From: Streptomyces sp. SID13031
GTDB taxonomy: Bacteria; Actinomycetota; Actinomycetes; Propionibacteriales; Kribbellaceae
Length of the DNA stretch: 64,000 nt
Reading direction: 5' to 3'
NCBI RefSeq assembly: GCF_010548305.1
Contig: NZ_JAAGLV010000007.1
Span: 124,001-188,000, forward strand
The stretch's first letter is position 1. Each line of letters starts with the position of its first letter. This document shows, piece after piece, positions 42,275 to 49,969 of this stretch. Below the pieces are notes generated by a model. The model was given only the letters and a program-made list of their open reading frames with translations, was not told the origin of the DNA and ran no database searches. Made by a program: the position numbers and the translations under genes.

Positions 42275-43182
42275 ACCAGCTCCTCCGTCCCGGCGCGGCG
42301 TACATAGAAGAGGACGAGTACGACGATCGCCGCCATCAACGTGACCGACAGGGCCGCGGCCGTTGGATAGGCGCCGGCTGCGAAGAGCCGCTGGATGTCG
42401 TTGCCGATCATCCGTTGCTTCGGCGTACCGAGCAGCTGCGCGTTGATGTAGTCGCCGGCCGCCGGGATGAAGGTCAGCAGCGTGCCTGCGACGACACCCG
42501 GCATCGAGAGTGGCAAGGTCACCGTACGGAAGGTCGTGAACGGCCCGGCGAACAGATCACCACCGGCTTCGATCAGGCGGGGATCGATCTTCTCGAGGCT
42601 GGCGTAGAGCGGCAGGATCATGAACGGCAGGAAGTTGTAGGTCAGGCCGGTGACGACGGCCGCCGTCGTGGCGAGCAGGCGACCGTCGGAGCCGAGGATG
42701 TGCACGGTCTTCAAGGCATCCACGACGAAGCCGTTGTCGCTGAGCAGCAGCTTCCACGACAGCGTGCGGATCAGGAAGCTGGTGAAGAACGGCGCGATCA
42801 CCAACGCCAGCATGACGTTCTTCCACCGGCCCGCTTTGAACGCGATCGCGTAGGCGAGCGGATAGCCGAGCAGCAGGCAGAAAGCCGTTGTCAGCAAGGA
42901 ATACCACAGCGATCGCCCGAACGGTCGCGCGTAGTCGACCAGGGCGTCCACGTAGTTGTGGAAGCTCCAGGTCATCGAGAAGCCCGACTCGATCGAGCCG
43001 TTCGGGTCGTACAGGCTGGCGGCGAGCAGCGACACGATCGGTACGACGAAGAACAGCAGCAGCCAGAGCCCGCCGGGGAGTAGGAGCAGGTACCCCGTGA
43101 ACCGGCTGCCTTGCCGCTCAGCCTTGGCCGCCGGCGGCGGCGTACCGGTGGCCGGCGTAGGAAGCTGGCCGAGGGCGCTCAT
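42271..43182 (-). CDS. Polyamine ABC importer permease (PotB-like)
   Basis: 303 residues from ATG 43182, overlapping the ATPase stop by four bases; the frame is open further but antisense. A Pro/Ala-rich cytoplasmic N-terminus (LPTPATGTPPPAAKAERQG) precedes six membrane helices (YLLLLPGGLWLLLFFVVPIVSLLA and others). It has the PotB features SLYDPNGSIESGFSMTWSFHNYVDAL and an EAA-loop region LIEAGGDLFAGPFTTFRTVTLPLSMPGV. It pairs with the PotC-like permease. Import of putrescine or spermidine fits the neighbouring catabolic genes but is inferred. Confidence 0.9.
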   Translation of the reverse strand: MSALGQLPTPATGTPPPAAKAERQGSRFTGYLLLLPGGLWLLLFFVVPIVSLLAASLYDPNGSIESGFSMTWSFHNYVDALVDYARPFGRSLWYSLLTTAFCLLLGYPLAYAIAFKAGRWKNVMLALVIAPFFTSFLIRTLSWKLLLSDNGFVVDALKTVHILGSDGRLLATTAAVVTGLTYNFLPFMILPLYASLEKIDPRLIEAGGDLFAGPFTTFRTVTLPLSMPGVVAGTLLTFIPAAGDYINAQLLGTPKQRMIGNDIQRLFAAGAYPTAAALSVTLMAAIVVLVLFYVRRAGTEELV

Positions 43183-44303
43183 CCCGCGTCCGCGATGTCC
43201 TCGACGCCGGCCAGGGCGTCCTGCGCCGCGTCGAGCACGAACGTGTGCGACGGCTGCCAGTGCAGATCGACCGCGTCCCCGGTCTTCAGCGCCTCCCGCG
43301 CCCCGGTGTTCTGCTCGAACACCGTCAGCTCCTGCCCCCACGGCAGCTTCGCCAGGTACTGCGTACTCACGCCGATGTAGCTGACATCGGTGACCACCGC
43401 GGAGCGCAGGACGTTGGAGCCCGCGTCCTCCTCGGAGCCGGCCGCGGCGAGGAAGACCTTCTCCGGTCTGATCCCCATCCAGACGTCGCCCTCGGTCACC
43501 CGGCAGCGCGGGACCGGCACCATCACCTTGCCACCGTGCACGTCGACGACGAGGTTGCCGTCGGTCTGGCCGACGATGCTCGCGCGGACCAGGTTGGACT
43601 GGCCGAGGAAGTTGGCGACGAAGGTGGTGGCGGGCAGGTCGTACAGCTCGGCCGGTGAGCCGAGCTGCTCGATCACGCCACCGTTCATCACGGCGATCGT
43701 GTCGGCCATCGTCATCGCTTCTTCCTGGTCGTGCGTGACGTGCACGAAGGTGATACCGACCTCGGTCTGGATCCGTTTCAGCTCGATCTGCATCTGCCGT
43801 CTGAGCTTGAGGTCGAGCGCGCCGAGTGGTTCGTCCAGCAGCAGCACCTGCGGCCGGTTGATCAGCGCGCGGGCCAGCGCGACGCGTTGCTGCTGGCCGC
43901 CGGACAGCTGACTCGGCTTCCGCTTGCCGTAGGTCGCGAGCTCGACCAGGTCGAGCATCTCGTCGACCTTCTGGTTGACGTCCTTGACCTTGCGCCGGCG
44001 CAGCCCGAAGGCGACGTTCTCGAAGATGTCGAGGTGCGGGAAGAGCGCGTAGTTCTGGAAGACGGTGTTGACCGGCCGCTTGTACGGGCGCAGGCCGGTG
44101 ATGTTCTGCTCACCGAGACTGATCGTCCCGCTGGTCGGTTCCTCCAGCCCGGCGACCATCCGCAGCGTCGTCGTCTTGCCGCACCCGGACGGACCGAGCA
44201 GCGCGAAGAACTCGCCCTGCGGCACGGTCAGGTCCAGCTGGTGCACGGCGCGGTGGCCGGCGAACTGCTTGCTGATACCGCTGAGCACTAGGTCACTGGT
44301 CAT
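43179..44303 (-). CDS. Polyamine ABC importer ATPase (PotA-like)
   Basis: 374 residues. Complete ABC motifs: Walker A LLGPSGCGKTTTLRM (about 35-50), Q-loop VFQNYALFPHLDIFENVAFGL, signature LSGGQQQRVALARALI, Walker B VLLLDEPLGALD and H-loop VTHDQEEAMTMAD. The C-terminal ~120 residues carry a TOBE substrate-gating domain (VTEGDVWMGIRPEKVFLAAAG). It powers the PotBC-like channel. It sits four bases after the binding-protein gene and overlaps the permease start by four. Family firm; polyamine specificity from context and the PotD-like partner. Confidence 0.93.
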   Translation of the reverse strand: MTSDLVLSGISKQFAGHRAVHQLDLTVPQGEFFALLGPSGCGKTTTLRMVAGLEEPTSGTISLGEQNITGLRPYKRPVNTVFQNYALFPHLDIFENVAFGLRRRKVKDVNQKVDEMLDLVELATYGKRKPSQLSGGQQQRVALARALINRPQVLLLDEPLGALDLKLRRQMQIELKRIQTEVGITFVHVTHDQEEAMTMADTIAVMNGGVIEQLGSPAELYDLPATTFVANFLGQSNLVRASIVGQTDGNLVVDVHGGKVMVPVPRCRVTEGDVWMGIRPEKVFLAAAGSEEDAGSNVLRSAVVTDVSYIGVSTQYLAKLPWGQELTVFEQNTGAREALKTGDAVDLHWQPSHTFVLDAAQDALAGVEDIADAG

Positions 44304-44307
44304 CCGG

Positions 44308-45495
44308 TCAGCCCCCGATCGCGAGGTTGAAGTCGGTTTCGTAGAGCTTCGCCTTGGCCGTGTCCAGCGGCATGAATGCGAAGGTCTTCTCGAGCACTTC
44401 GGTGTCGGGAAAGATCAGCGGGCTGTCGACCAGCTCGGGATCGATCTTCTCCATCGCCGTCCGGGCGCCCTCGACCGGGCAGATGTAGTTGACCCAGGCC
44501 GCCAGCGTGGCCGCGACCTCCGGGTCGTAGTAGTAGTTCATCAGCGTTTCGGCGTTCGCCTTGTGGGTCGCCTTGTTCGGCACCAGCATGTTGTCCGACC
44601 AGAGCGCCAGGCCCTCCTCCGGTACGACGAACTTGACGTCCGGGTTGTCCGCCTGGAGGGCGAGCACATCTCCCGACCAGGCCTGGCAGGCAACGATGTT
44701 GCCGGCGTTCAGGTCCTGCACGTAGTCGTTACCGGTGAAGCGGCGGACCTGTCCGGAGGCGACGTACCCGCTGAGGCGGTCGAGCGCTTTGCTCCAGGCA
44801 GCGTCGTCGAACCTGGCCGGATCGGCGCCGACCAGCCGCAGCATGAACGACATCGTGTCGGGCATCTCGGACAGCATGGTGACCTTGCCCTTGAGGTCGC
44901 CGCGGGTGAGCAGATCGGCGAAGCTACCGACCTCCTTCGTGTACTTCGCGTTGTACGCGATGCCGGTGAGCCCGGACTGCCACGGCACGCTGTAGTCGCG
45001 GCCGGGGTCCCAGCGGGGCGCCTTCAGCTGCTTGAGCAGGTGCTTGTCGACGTTCGGGATCTTGGCGTGGTCGAGCTTCTGGATCCAGCCGAGCCCGACC
45101 GTACGGGCGGCCATCCAGTCGGTCAGCACGAAGATGTCGCGTCCGCAGGGCTGGCAGGCGCCGAGCTGGTCGCGCACCTTGGCGTAGAACTCGGAGTTGT
45201 CGTTGACATCGGCGGTGTAGGTGACCTGGACGCCGGACTTCTTCTCGAACTCCTCCAGCGTCGGCAGCACCGTCTTGCCGTTCACCTTCTCCTCGGATTC
45301 GTCCATGTAGCTCGGCCAGTTCGAGAAGATCAGCGTCTTCTCGCTGTCCGACTTGTCCGTACTGACGCAACTGCCGGCGCTCTGTTTCGCGGCCGGGATA
45401 CCGCACGCGTTGAGCAGCCCGGCGGCGCCCAGCCCGAGCGCGGCCCCACGGAGGACGGCCCGGCGCCCGATCACAGGCTGCGGACGTGGGCTCAT
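44308..45495 (-). CDS. Spermidine/putrescine-binding lipoprotein (PotD-like)
   Basis: 395 residues. The N-terminus combines a twin-Arg motif (GRRAVLRG, Arg11-Arg12) with a lipobox LLNAC (Cys31), so it is probably exported by Tat and lipid-anchored. The mature part matches bacterial spermidine/putrescine-binding proteins: LIFSNWPSYMDE, GVQVTYTADVNDNSEFYAKV, DIFVLTDWMAARTVGLG, VPWQSGLTGIAYNAKY and NADTLMNYYY-type NAETLMNYYYDPEVAA. GGGAGG precedes the start. It is first in the import operon and divergent from the Lrp/AsnC regulator at 45655; shared motif copies lie between them. Confidence 0.92.
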   Translation of the reverse strand: MSPRPQPVIGRRAVLRGAALGLGAAGLLNACGIPAAKQSAGSCVSTDKSDSEKTLIFSNWPSYMDESEEKVNGKTVLPTLEEFEKKSGVQVTYTADVNDNSEFYAKVRDQLGACQPCGRDIFVLTDWMAARTVGLGWIQKLDHAKIPNVDKHLLKQLKAPRWDPGRDYSVPWQSGLTGIAYNAKYTKEVGSFADLLTRGDLKGKVTMLSEMPDTMSFMLRLVGADPARFDDAAWSKALDRLSGYVASGQVRRFTGNDYVQDLNAGNIVACQAWSGDVLALQADNPDVKFVVPEEGLALWSDNMLVPNKATHKANAETLMNYYYDPEVAATLAAWVNYICPVEGARTAMEKIDPELVDSPLIFPDTEVLEKTFAFMPLDTAKAKLYETDFNLAIGG

Positions 45496-45570
45496 CGAGG
45501 CCTCCCTGGCACAGTCTTTCCTGAGGGTGGTTCGCGGGCGATACTGTCAAAGGCTTTCCGCCAAGACAAG

Positions 45571-45609
45571 GGATTCCGCAGTTCAAGGGTCATTTCGCAA
45601 CGGATTCCG
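45571..45609. promoter_or_regulatory. Two copies of the GGATTCCG operator motif between potD-like and asnC-like genes
   Basis: GGATTCCG occurs at 45571-45578 and 45602-45609, 31 bases apart (about three helical turns). The second sits in TTTCGCAACGGATTCCGG, sharing TCGCAACGGATTC with the aldehyde dehydrogenase promoter. The spacer is 159 bases between divergent genes, ideal for Lrp/AsnC wrapping. Confidence 0.6.
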
Positions 45610-45654
45610 GCACTCCTGCTTGCTTACCCCCGGTGACGCTGACAGGATCTGCAG

Positions 45655-46137
45655 GTGACCGGACGCACGGGGAACCCCGAGAAGAACGCAGTACTGCTCG
45701 ACGACACGGCCAAGGCGATCATCCGCGAACTGCAGCTGGACGGCCGCAAGTCGTACGCCGCGATCGGGAAGGCGGTCGGCCTGTCCGAGGCGGCCGTCCG
45801 GCAACGCGTCCAGCGGCTCACCGACGCCGGCATCATGCAGGTCGTCGCGGTCACCGATCCGCTGGAGATGGGATTCGCCCGCCAGGCGATGATCGGGATC
45901 AAGGCCGAGGGTGCGCTCGAGCCGATCGCCGACGAGCTGGCAGCGATGGACGAGATCGAGTACGTCGTGATCACGGCCGGCTCGTTCGACCTGCTCGCCG
46001 AGGTGTTGTGCGAGAGCGACGAGGAACTGCTCAAGGTGCTGTCGGAGCGGGTCCGGTCGATCAAGGGCGTCAAGGTGACCGAGACGTTCGTCTACCTGAA
46101 GCTGGTCAAGCAGACCTACTCGTGGGGTGTGCGCTGA
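45655..46137 (+). CDS. Lrp/AsnC-family regulator of the polyamine cluster
   Basis: 160 residues from GTG 45655. Residues ~15-65 are the AsnC HTH (LDDTAKAIIRELQLDGRKSYAAIGKAVGLSEAAVRQRVQRLTDAGIMQVVAVTDP). Residues 75-155 form the ligand-binding RAM domain (ARQAMIGIKAEGALEPIADELAAMDEIEYVVITAGSFDLLAEVLCESDEELL in outline). These proteins form octamers that wrap DNA and respond to amino acids or amines. It faces the potD-like operon and overlaps the oxidoreductase gene downstream, so it probably controls the whole cluster through the recurring CGGATTC motif. Confidence 0.92.
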   Translation: MTGRTGNPEKNAVLLDDTAKAIIRELQLDGRKSYAAIGKAVGLSEAAVRQRVQRLTDAGIMQVVAVTDPLEMGFARQAMIGIKAEGALEPIADELAAMDEIEYVVITAGSFDLLAEVLCESDEELLKVLSERVRSIKGVKVTETFVYLKLVKQTYSWGVR

Positions 46138-47489
46138 TCCTCTGGAGCGAGACCTCATCGCCTGCGGCCGAACGGCCGGGGCTCGCCGGTGACCGGGATG
46201 CTGACGTAGCGATCGTCGGCGCCGGGTACACGGGCCTGTGGACGGCGTACTACCTGGCGAAGGCCGATCCTTCACTTCGGATCGTCATCCTCGAAGCGCA
46301 GACGGTCGGATTCGGCGCGTCCGGACGCAACGGTGGTTGGTGTTCCGCGTTGTTCCCGGTGTCCTCCCACCGACTCGCTTCACTCCCGGGGTCCAGTCGT
46401 GACTCGGCGATCGCGATGCACCGGGCGATGCAGGCCTCAGTCAACGAGGTCGGTCTCGTCAGTGCCGCGGAGGGTATCGACTGCGATTACCACAAGGGTG
46501 GCACGATCGTGCTGGCTCGTTCAGCGGCGCAACTGGCTCGCGCGCGGGCCGAGGTGGCGGAGGCGGGTGAGTGGGGGCCGGGCGATCTGCGCTTCCTGGA
46601 GCCCGATGAGGTCGCGTCGCAGGTCCGCGCGACAAAGGTGCTGGGGGCAACGTTTACGCCGCACTGCGCGGTGATTCACCCGGGCAAGCTCGTTCGCGGG
46701 CTCGCGGCCGTGGTCGAGGGGCTCGGGGTGACGATCCACGAGCACACGCCGGTACTTTCGATCGAGGCCGGCCGGGCGACTACGCAGTACGGGGCGGTAC
46801 GGGCTGAGGTCGTCGTACGGGCTACGGAAGGGTTCACTCCTTCGCTGGCCGGCGAAGCGCGGACGGTGGCGCCGGTCTACTCGTTGATGGTGGCGACGGA
46901 GCCGTTGAGTGCGGCGACGTGGGACCGGATCGGGCTGGCGGATCGGCCGACCTTCAGCGATCACCGCCATCTGGTGATCTACGGGCAGCGGACGGCCGAT
47001 GGGCGACTGGCCTTCGGTGGCCGGGGTGCGCCGTACCACTTCGGCTCGCGGGTCAAGCCGTCGTTCGATACGGAGCCGCGGGTCTTCGCTGCACTGCAGG
47101 CGACGCTGCGGGAGCTTTTCGACGGGCTGGATGACGTTGCATTCACGCATGCGTGGGGCGGGGCGCTCGGCGTACCGCGGGACTGGTGCGCGTCGGTCGG
47201 GATCGATCACCAGTCGGGCCTGGCGTGGGCCGGCGGTTATGTCGGCGACGGCGTCAGTACTACGAACCTGGCGGGGCGGACGCTGACCGACCTCATCCTC
47301 CGCCGCGATACCCGACTGATCCATCTCCCCTGGGTCGACCACCGCTCCCCTCGCTGGGAACCGGAGCCGCTGCGCTGGCTCGGCATCAACGCCGGTCTTC
47401 GCGCGATGACCGTCGCGGACACGGAAGAGAAGCTGACCCGGCACGACAGCCGCATCGCCCGGCTGATGTCTCCGCTACTCGGCGGCTGA
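46122..47489 (+). CDS. FAD-dependent amine oxidoreductase (PuuB/DAO-like), copy 2
   Basis: About 455 residues. The GTG at 46122 overlaps the regulator by 16 bases and lacks a clear ribosome site; a non-standard CTG at 46134 would overlap by four, so the start is uncertain. FAD-binding core: VAIVGAGYTGLWTAYYLAK, VILEAQTVGFGASGRNGGWC, then VVRATEGFTPSLAG and the C-terminal THAWGGALGVPRDWCASVGI and GYVGDGVSTTNLAGRTLTD. It is clearly paralogous to the enzyme at 40077 (same SGRNGG and C-terminal layout). Co-transcription with the Lrp/AsnC gene points to amine or polyamine oxidation; two copies may act on different amines. Confidence 0.85.
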   Translation: MGCALILWSETSSPAAERPGLAGDRDADVAIVGAGYTGLWTAYYLAKADPSLRIVILEAQTVGFGASGRNGGWCSALFPVSSHRLASLPGSSRDSAIAMHRAMQASVNEVGLVSAAEGIDCDYHKGGTIVLARSAAQLARARAEVAEAGEWGPGDLRFLEPDEVASQVRATKVLGATFTPHCAVIHPGKLVRGLAAVVEGLGVTIHEHTPVLSIEAGRATTQYGAVRAEVVVRATEGFTPSLAGEARTVAPVYSLMVATEPLSAATWDRIGLADRPTFSDHRHLVIYGQRTADGRLAFGGRGAPYHFGSRVKPSFDTEPRVFAALQATLRELFDGLDDVAFTHAWGGALGVPRDWCASVGIDHQSGLAWAGGYVGDGVSTTNLAGRTLTDLILRRDTRLIHLPWVDHRSPRWEPEPLRWLGINAGLRAMTVADTEEKLTRHDSRIARLMSPLLGG

Positions 47490-47571
47490 CCTGAGGGCTG
47501 CCCTTTGGGGCAGGAAACAAACGCTCGCTCTGGTTAGGGTTTCACCAGCCAACCCGCCAGGAGGCGCCGCG

Positions 47572-48768
47572 ATGACTGTTGTCCACCCAACCCAGGACGT
47601 CATGGACATCCTCACGATCGGAGAAGGCTTCGGCGTCGTCCACGCGGCCGCCCAGGACGATCGGCTGGACGGTCGCATCGTCACCGTCGACGGCCGGCGA
47701 CTGGTGAACTTCGGCTCCTGCGGCTACACCGGACTGGAGATGCACCCGGCGCTCAAGGACGCGGTCGCCGAGGCGGTCCAGCGCTACGGCACCCAGTTCT
47801 CCACCACGCGAGCTTTCCTGTCCTCTCCGCAGTACGCCGACGCCGAAGCCGCGTTGTCGACGCTCTTCGGGCGGCCGGCGGCGATCTCTGCCAGCACGAG
47901 CATGGGCAACCTGGCAGCGCTTCCGATCCTGGTGGGCAGTGGCGACGTGCTGCTGCTCGATTCTCAGGTGCATCGCAGCGTGCGGATGGCGGCGCGGTTG
48001 ACCGATGCGCCGGCCCGCGCGATACCGCACAGCAACCTGGAGGTTCTCGAGCGCAGGGTGCGCGAGCTGTCCGCGGAGTACGACAAGGTCTGGTTCCTCG
48101 CCGACGGGCTCTACAGCATGTTCGGCGACTTCTCGCCGGTCCGTGAGCTCGGCGAACTTGCCGAGCGGTACGAGAAGCTCTGGCTGTACTTCGACGACGC
48201 GCACTCCATCTCCTGGACCGGGCGGAACGGCCGGGGGCACGTGCTCGAGCAGCTGAGCCCGGCCGCACTGGAGAAGACGGTGGTGATCGGGTCGCTGAAC
48301 AAGTCGTTCGGGGTCGCCGGCGGGGTGATGACGTTTCCGACCGACGCGTTGCGGCATCGGGTCTTCAGTCTCGGCTGGCCGATGATCTTCTCCGGTCCGG
48401 TACCACCGCCGATGCTGGCCGGGATCCTCGCCTCGGCGCGGCTGCACCTGTCGGACGAGCTGGCCGAGCGGCAGAGCCGGCTGGTCGAGCGGATCCGGCT
48501 GTTCAACCGCGAAGCGGCCGGGCGGGGACTGCCGTTGCTGCACCGGTCGGAGACGCCGATCCGGTACGTTTCGGCGGCCCACAATGCCGAGACGGCGTCG
48601 ATCCTCGGTCGCCGGCTGCAGGAGGCCGGGTACTTCGTCAACGCGGCCAGCTATCCCGCCGTACCGTCCAAACGGTCGGGGCTGCGGATCACGATCACCG
48701 TGCACCAGACCGAGGCCGACATCATCGGGCTCGTCGAAGCCATCGCGAAGTGGGTTCCCGCCGGTTAG
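47572..48768 (+). CDS. PLP-dependent acyl-CoA:amino acid C-acyltransferase-like enzyme (KBL/AONS family)
   Basis: 398 residues; AGGAGG precedes the ATG. Alpha-oxoamine synthase family of fold-type I PLP enzymes: VNFGSCGYTGLEMHPALK, YGTQFSTTRAFLSSPQYADAE, LYFDDAHSISWTGRNGRGH (PLP-contact D-D-A-H) and VVIGSLNKSFGVAGG with the Schiff-base Lys. Members include 2-amino-3-ketobutyrate ligase, 8-amino-7-oxononanoate synthase and serine palmitoyltransferase. The variant TT-R-A in the acyl-CoA region prevents a narrower call. No biotin or threonine genes adjoin it. Stop overlaps the convergent gene's stop by four bases. Confidence 0.82.
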   Translation: MTVVHPTQDVMDILTIGEGFGVVHAAAQDDRLDGRIVTVDGRRLVNFGSCGYTGLEMHPALKDAVAEAVQRYGTQFSTTRAFLSSPQYADAEAALSTLFGRPAAISASTSMGNLAALPILVGSGDVLLLDSQVHRSVRMAARLTDAPARAIPHSNLEVLERRVRELSAEYDKVWFLADGLYSMFGDFSPVRELGELAERYEKLWLYFDDAHSISWTGRNGRGHVLEQLSPAALEKTVVIGSLNKSFGVAGGVMTFPTDALRHRVFSLGWPMIFSGPVPPPMLAGILASARLHLSDELAERQSRLVERIRLFNREAAGRGLPLLHRSETPIRYVSAAHNAETASILGRRLQEAGYFVNAASYPAVPSKRSGLRITITVHQTEADIIGLVEAIAKWVPAG

Positions 48769-49478
48769 CCGCCGGCCCGGGTCAGGGCGGGGAGGGCTGG
48801 GAAGTTCGCGAGGTTCGGGAGCAACGGCAGGTCGGCGAGGATCGGGCGTTCGACGCTCGCGCGGGCCGCGAGCAGGACCTGGAGCGGCGGGCCGGCCAGG
48901 ATCGTGGGCTGGTCGAGCCAGTCCTGGATCACGGGGACGGCGGCGTGGTGGTGGTTGGCGAGGTCGCGGAGGCTGAGTTCGTCGACGTCGACGGGGTTGC
49001 CGGTGAGTTCGACGATGTCGCTCATCAGGCCGCCGACCTGCTCCTCCCAGAGAAAGTTGCCGGCGGCAATTTCGTCGGAACGGATCAGCAGCAGGGAGAC
49101 CTCGCTGGTGAGTTCGCCTTCGCCGCGAGCGGCAGCGCCGTACAGGCTGGCGTGCAGCGGCGGGATGCGCCAGGCGCCGATGTTGGCCGAGAGGGTGTCG
49201 GCGAAGGTGGCGCGGAGGTTCGCCAGCAGCTCGACTGCTTGGGCTGCCAGGTGGGCGCGGTTGAGGCTGTAGAGCAGCGAGCTTCCCGCCTCGTCGACGT
49301 GGACCAGCCCGGTCGAGGCCAGTCGCTGGAGGACCAGGCGAACGCCTGCCACGCTGCCGGCGCCGGCCTCGGCGTGCACCTGGCGACCCGAGAGCATCCG
49401 GTCGGAACGCGCGAGCACCTGGAGCACGGGACCGTCGAGAGAGGGGACGACGGTGCTGATCGGAGTACTGAAGTCCAC
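48765..49478 (-). CDS. Winged-helix protein fused to a degenerate nucleotidyltransferase-like domain
   Basis: 237 residues. Residues ~15-75 form a winged helix (GPVLQVLARSDRMLSGRQVHAEAGAGSVAGVRLVLQRLASTGLV). From about 105 a nucleotidyltransferase-like pattern follows: PPLHASLYGAAARGEGELTSEVSLLLIRSDE. In true NTases this position reads G-S-x-A-R-G...D-x-D; here Ala replaces Ser and the Asp pair reads E-V-S, so catalysis is doubtful. Such wHTH-NTase proteins occur as stand-alone regulators and as antitoxin-like partners. Its promoter carries a perfect 18-base operator. The end overlaps the convergent PLP-enzyme gene by four bases. Confidence 0.7.
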   Translation of the reverse strand: MDFSTPISTVVPSLDGPVLQVLARSDRMLSGRQVHAEAGAGSVAGVRLVLQRLASTGLVHVDEAGSSLLYSLNRAHLAAQAVELLANLRATFADTLSANIGAWRIPPLHASLYGAAARGEGELTSEVSLLLIRSDEIAAGNFLWEEQVGGLMSDIVELTGNPVDVDELSLRDLANHHHAAVPVIQDWLDQPTILAGPPLQVLLAARASVERPILADLPLLPNLANFPALPALTRAGG

Positions 49479-49507
49479 CGGCTACCGTGCCCACAATTCT
49501 GCGTACG

Positions 49508-49525
49508 TGATCACTTTTGTGATCA
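49508..49525. promoter_or_regulatory. Perfect palindrome upstream of the winged-helix/NTase gene
   Basis: TGATCACTTTTGTGATCA: 7-base arms around TTTT, 30 bases before the start at 49478. A looser copy, AGTGA...TCACT, lies at 49527-49544. The pair looks like an autoregulatory operator. Confidence 0.7.
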
Positions 49526-49592
49526 TAGTGACCGGTCGATCACTCTGCGTCAGCGGGGCATCGCCAGTGCCTGGTCGACGAGAAGGCCCGGG

Positions 49593-49965
49593 CTAGGGGA
49601 TTAGGGCGGCGCGGGTGGGGTGGCGGTTGTCGGAGGGGCGGGCGACCACTGCCGAGGCGTAGGCGACGGCGAAGGTCAGGGCCTCGGGGAGGGGCTTGCC
49701 GGCGGCCAGTTCGGCGAGGAGGGCTGCGGCGAGGCTGTCGCCGGCGCCGGTGGTGTCGAGGGGGTTCGACGTCGTCGCCGACCACCCCGAACAACCGGTG
49801 CGGAGTATCGAGGGCGGCCAGCGAGAGGCTGACGTTGCCGGCCGCGCCCGTCGGGCGGACGTCGACGCGGTCGATGACCGAATCGCCACCGGGACGGGGG
49901 AGAGCGGTGACCGGGTCGGCCAGAACGTCGAGCTGCAGGTCGCCGATGACGTGGATGGTCGGCAA
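49593..49965 (-). pseudogene. PfkB-family sugar kinase with internal deletion
   Basis: The N-terminal part (TTG start 49965: HVIGDLQLDVLADPV; PTGAAGNVSLSLAALDTPHRLFGVVGDDVE, about 67 residues) reads in one frame. The C-terminal part (NPLDTTGAGDSLAAALLAELAAGKPLPEALTFAVAYASAVVA, ending at 49593) reads in the next. They meet near 49760-49770. A PfkB kinase is about 300 residues; roughly 165 middle residues, including the substrate and lid region, are gone, and the remaining halves are out of frame. The catalytic GAGD survives but no kinase could form. It is the last gene of the sugar ABC operon, starting five bases from the permease stop. A decayed ribokinase-type gene is the best reading. Confidence 0.8.
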
Positions 49966-49969
49966 TTCA

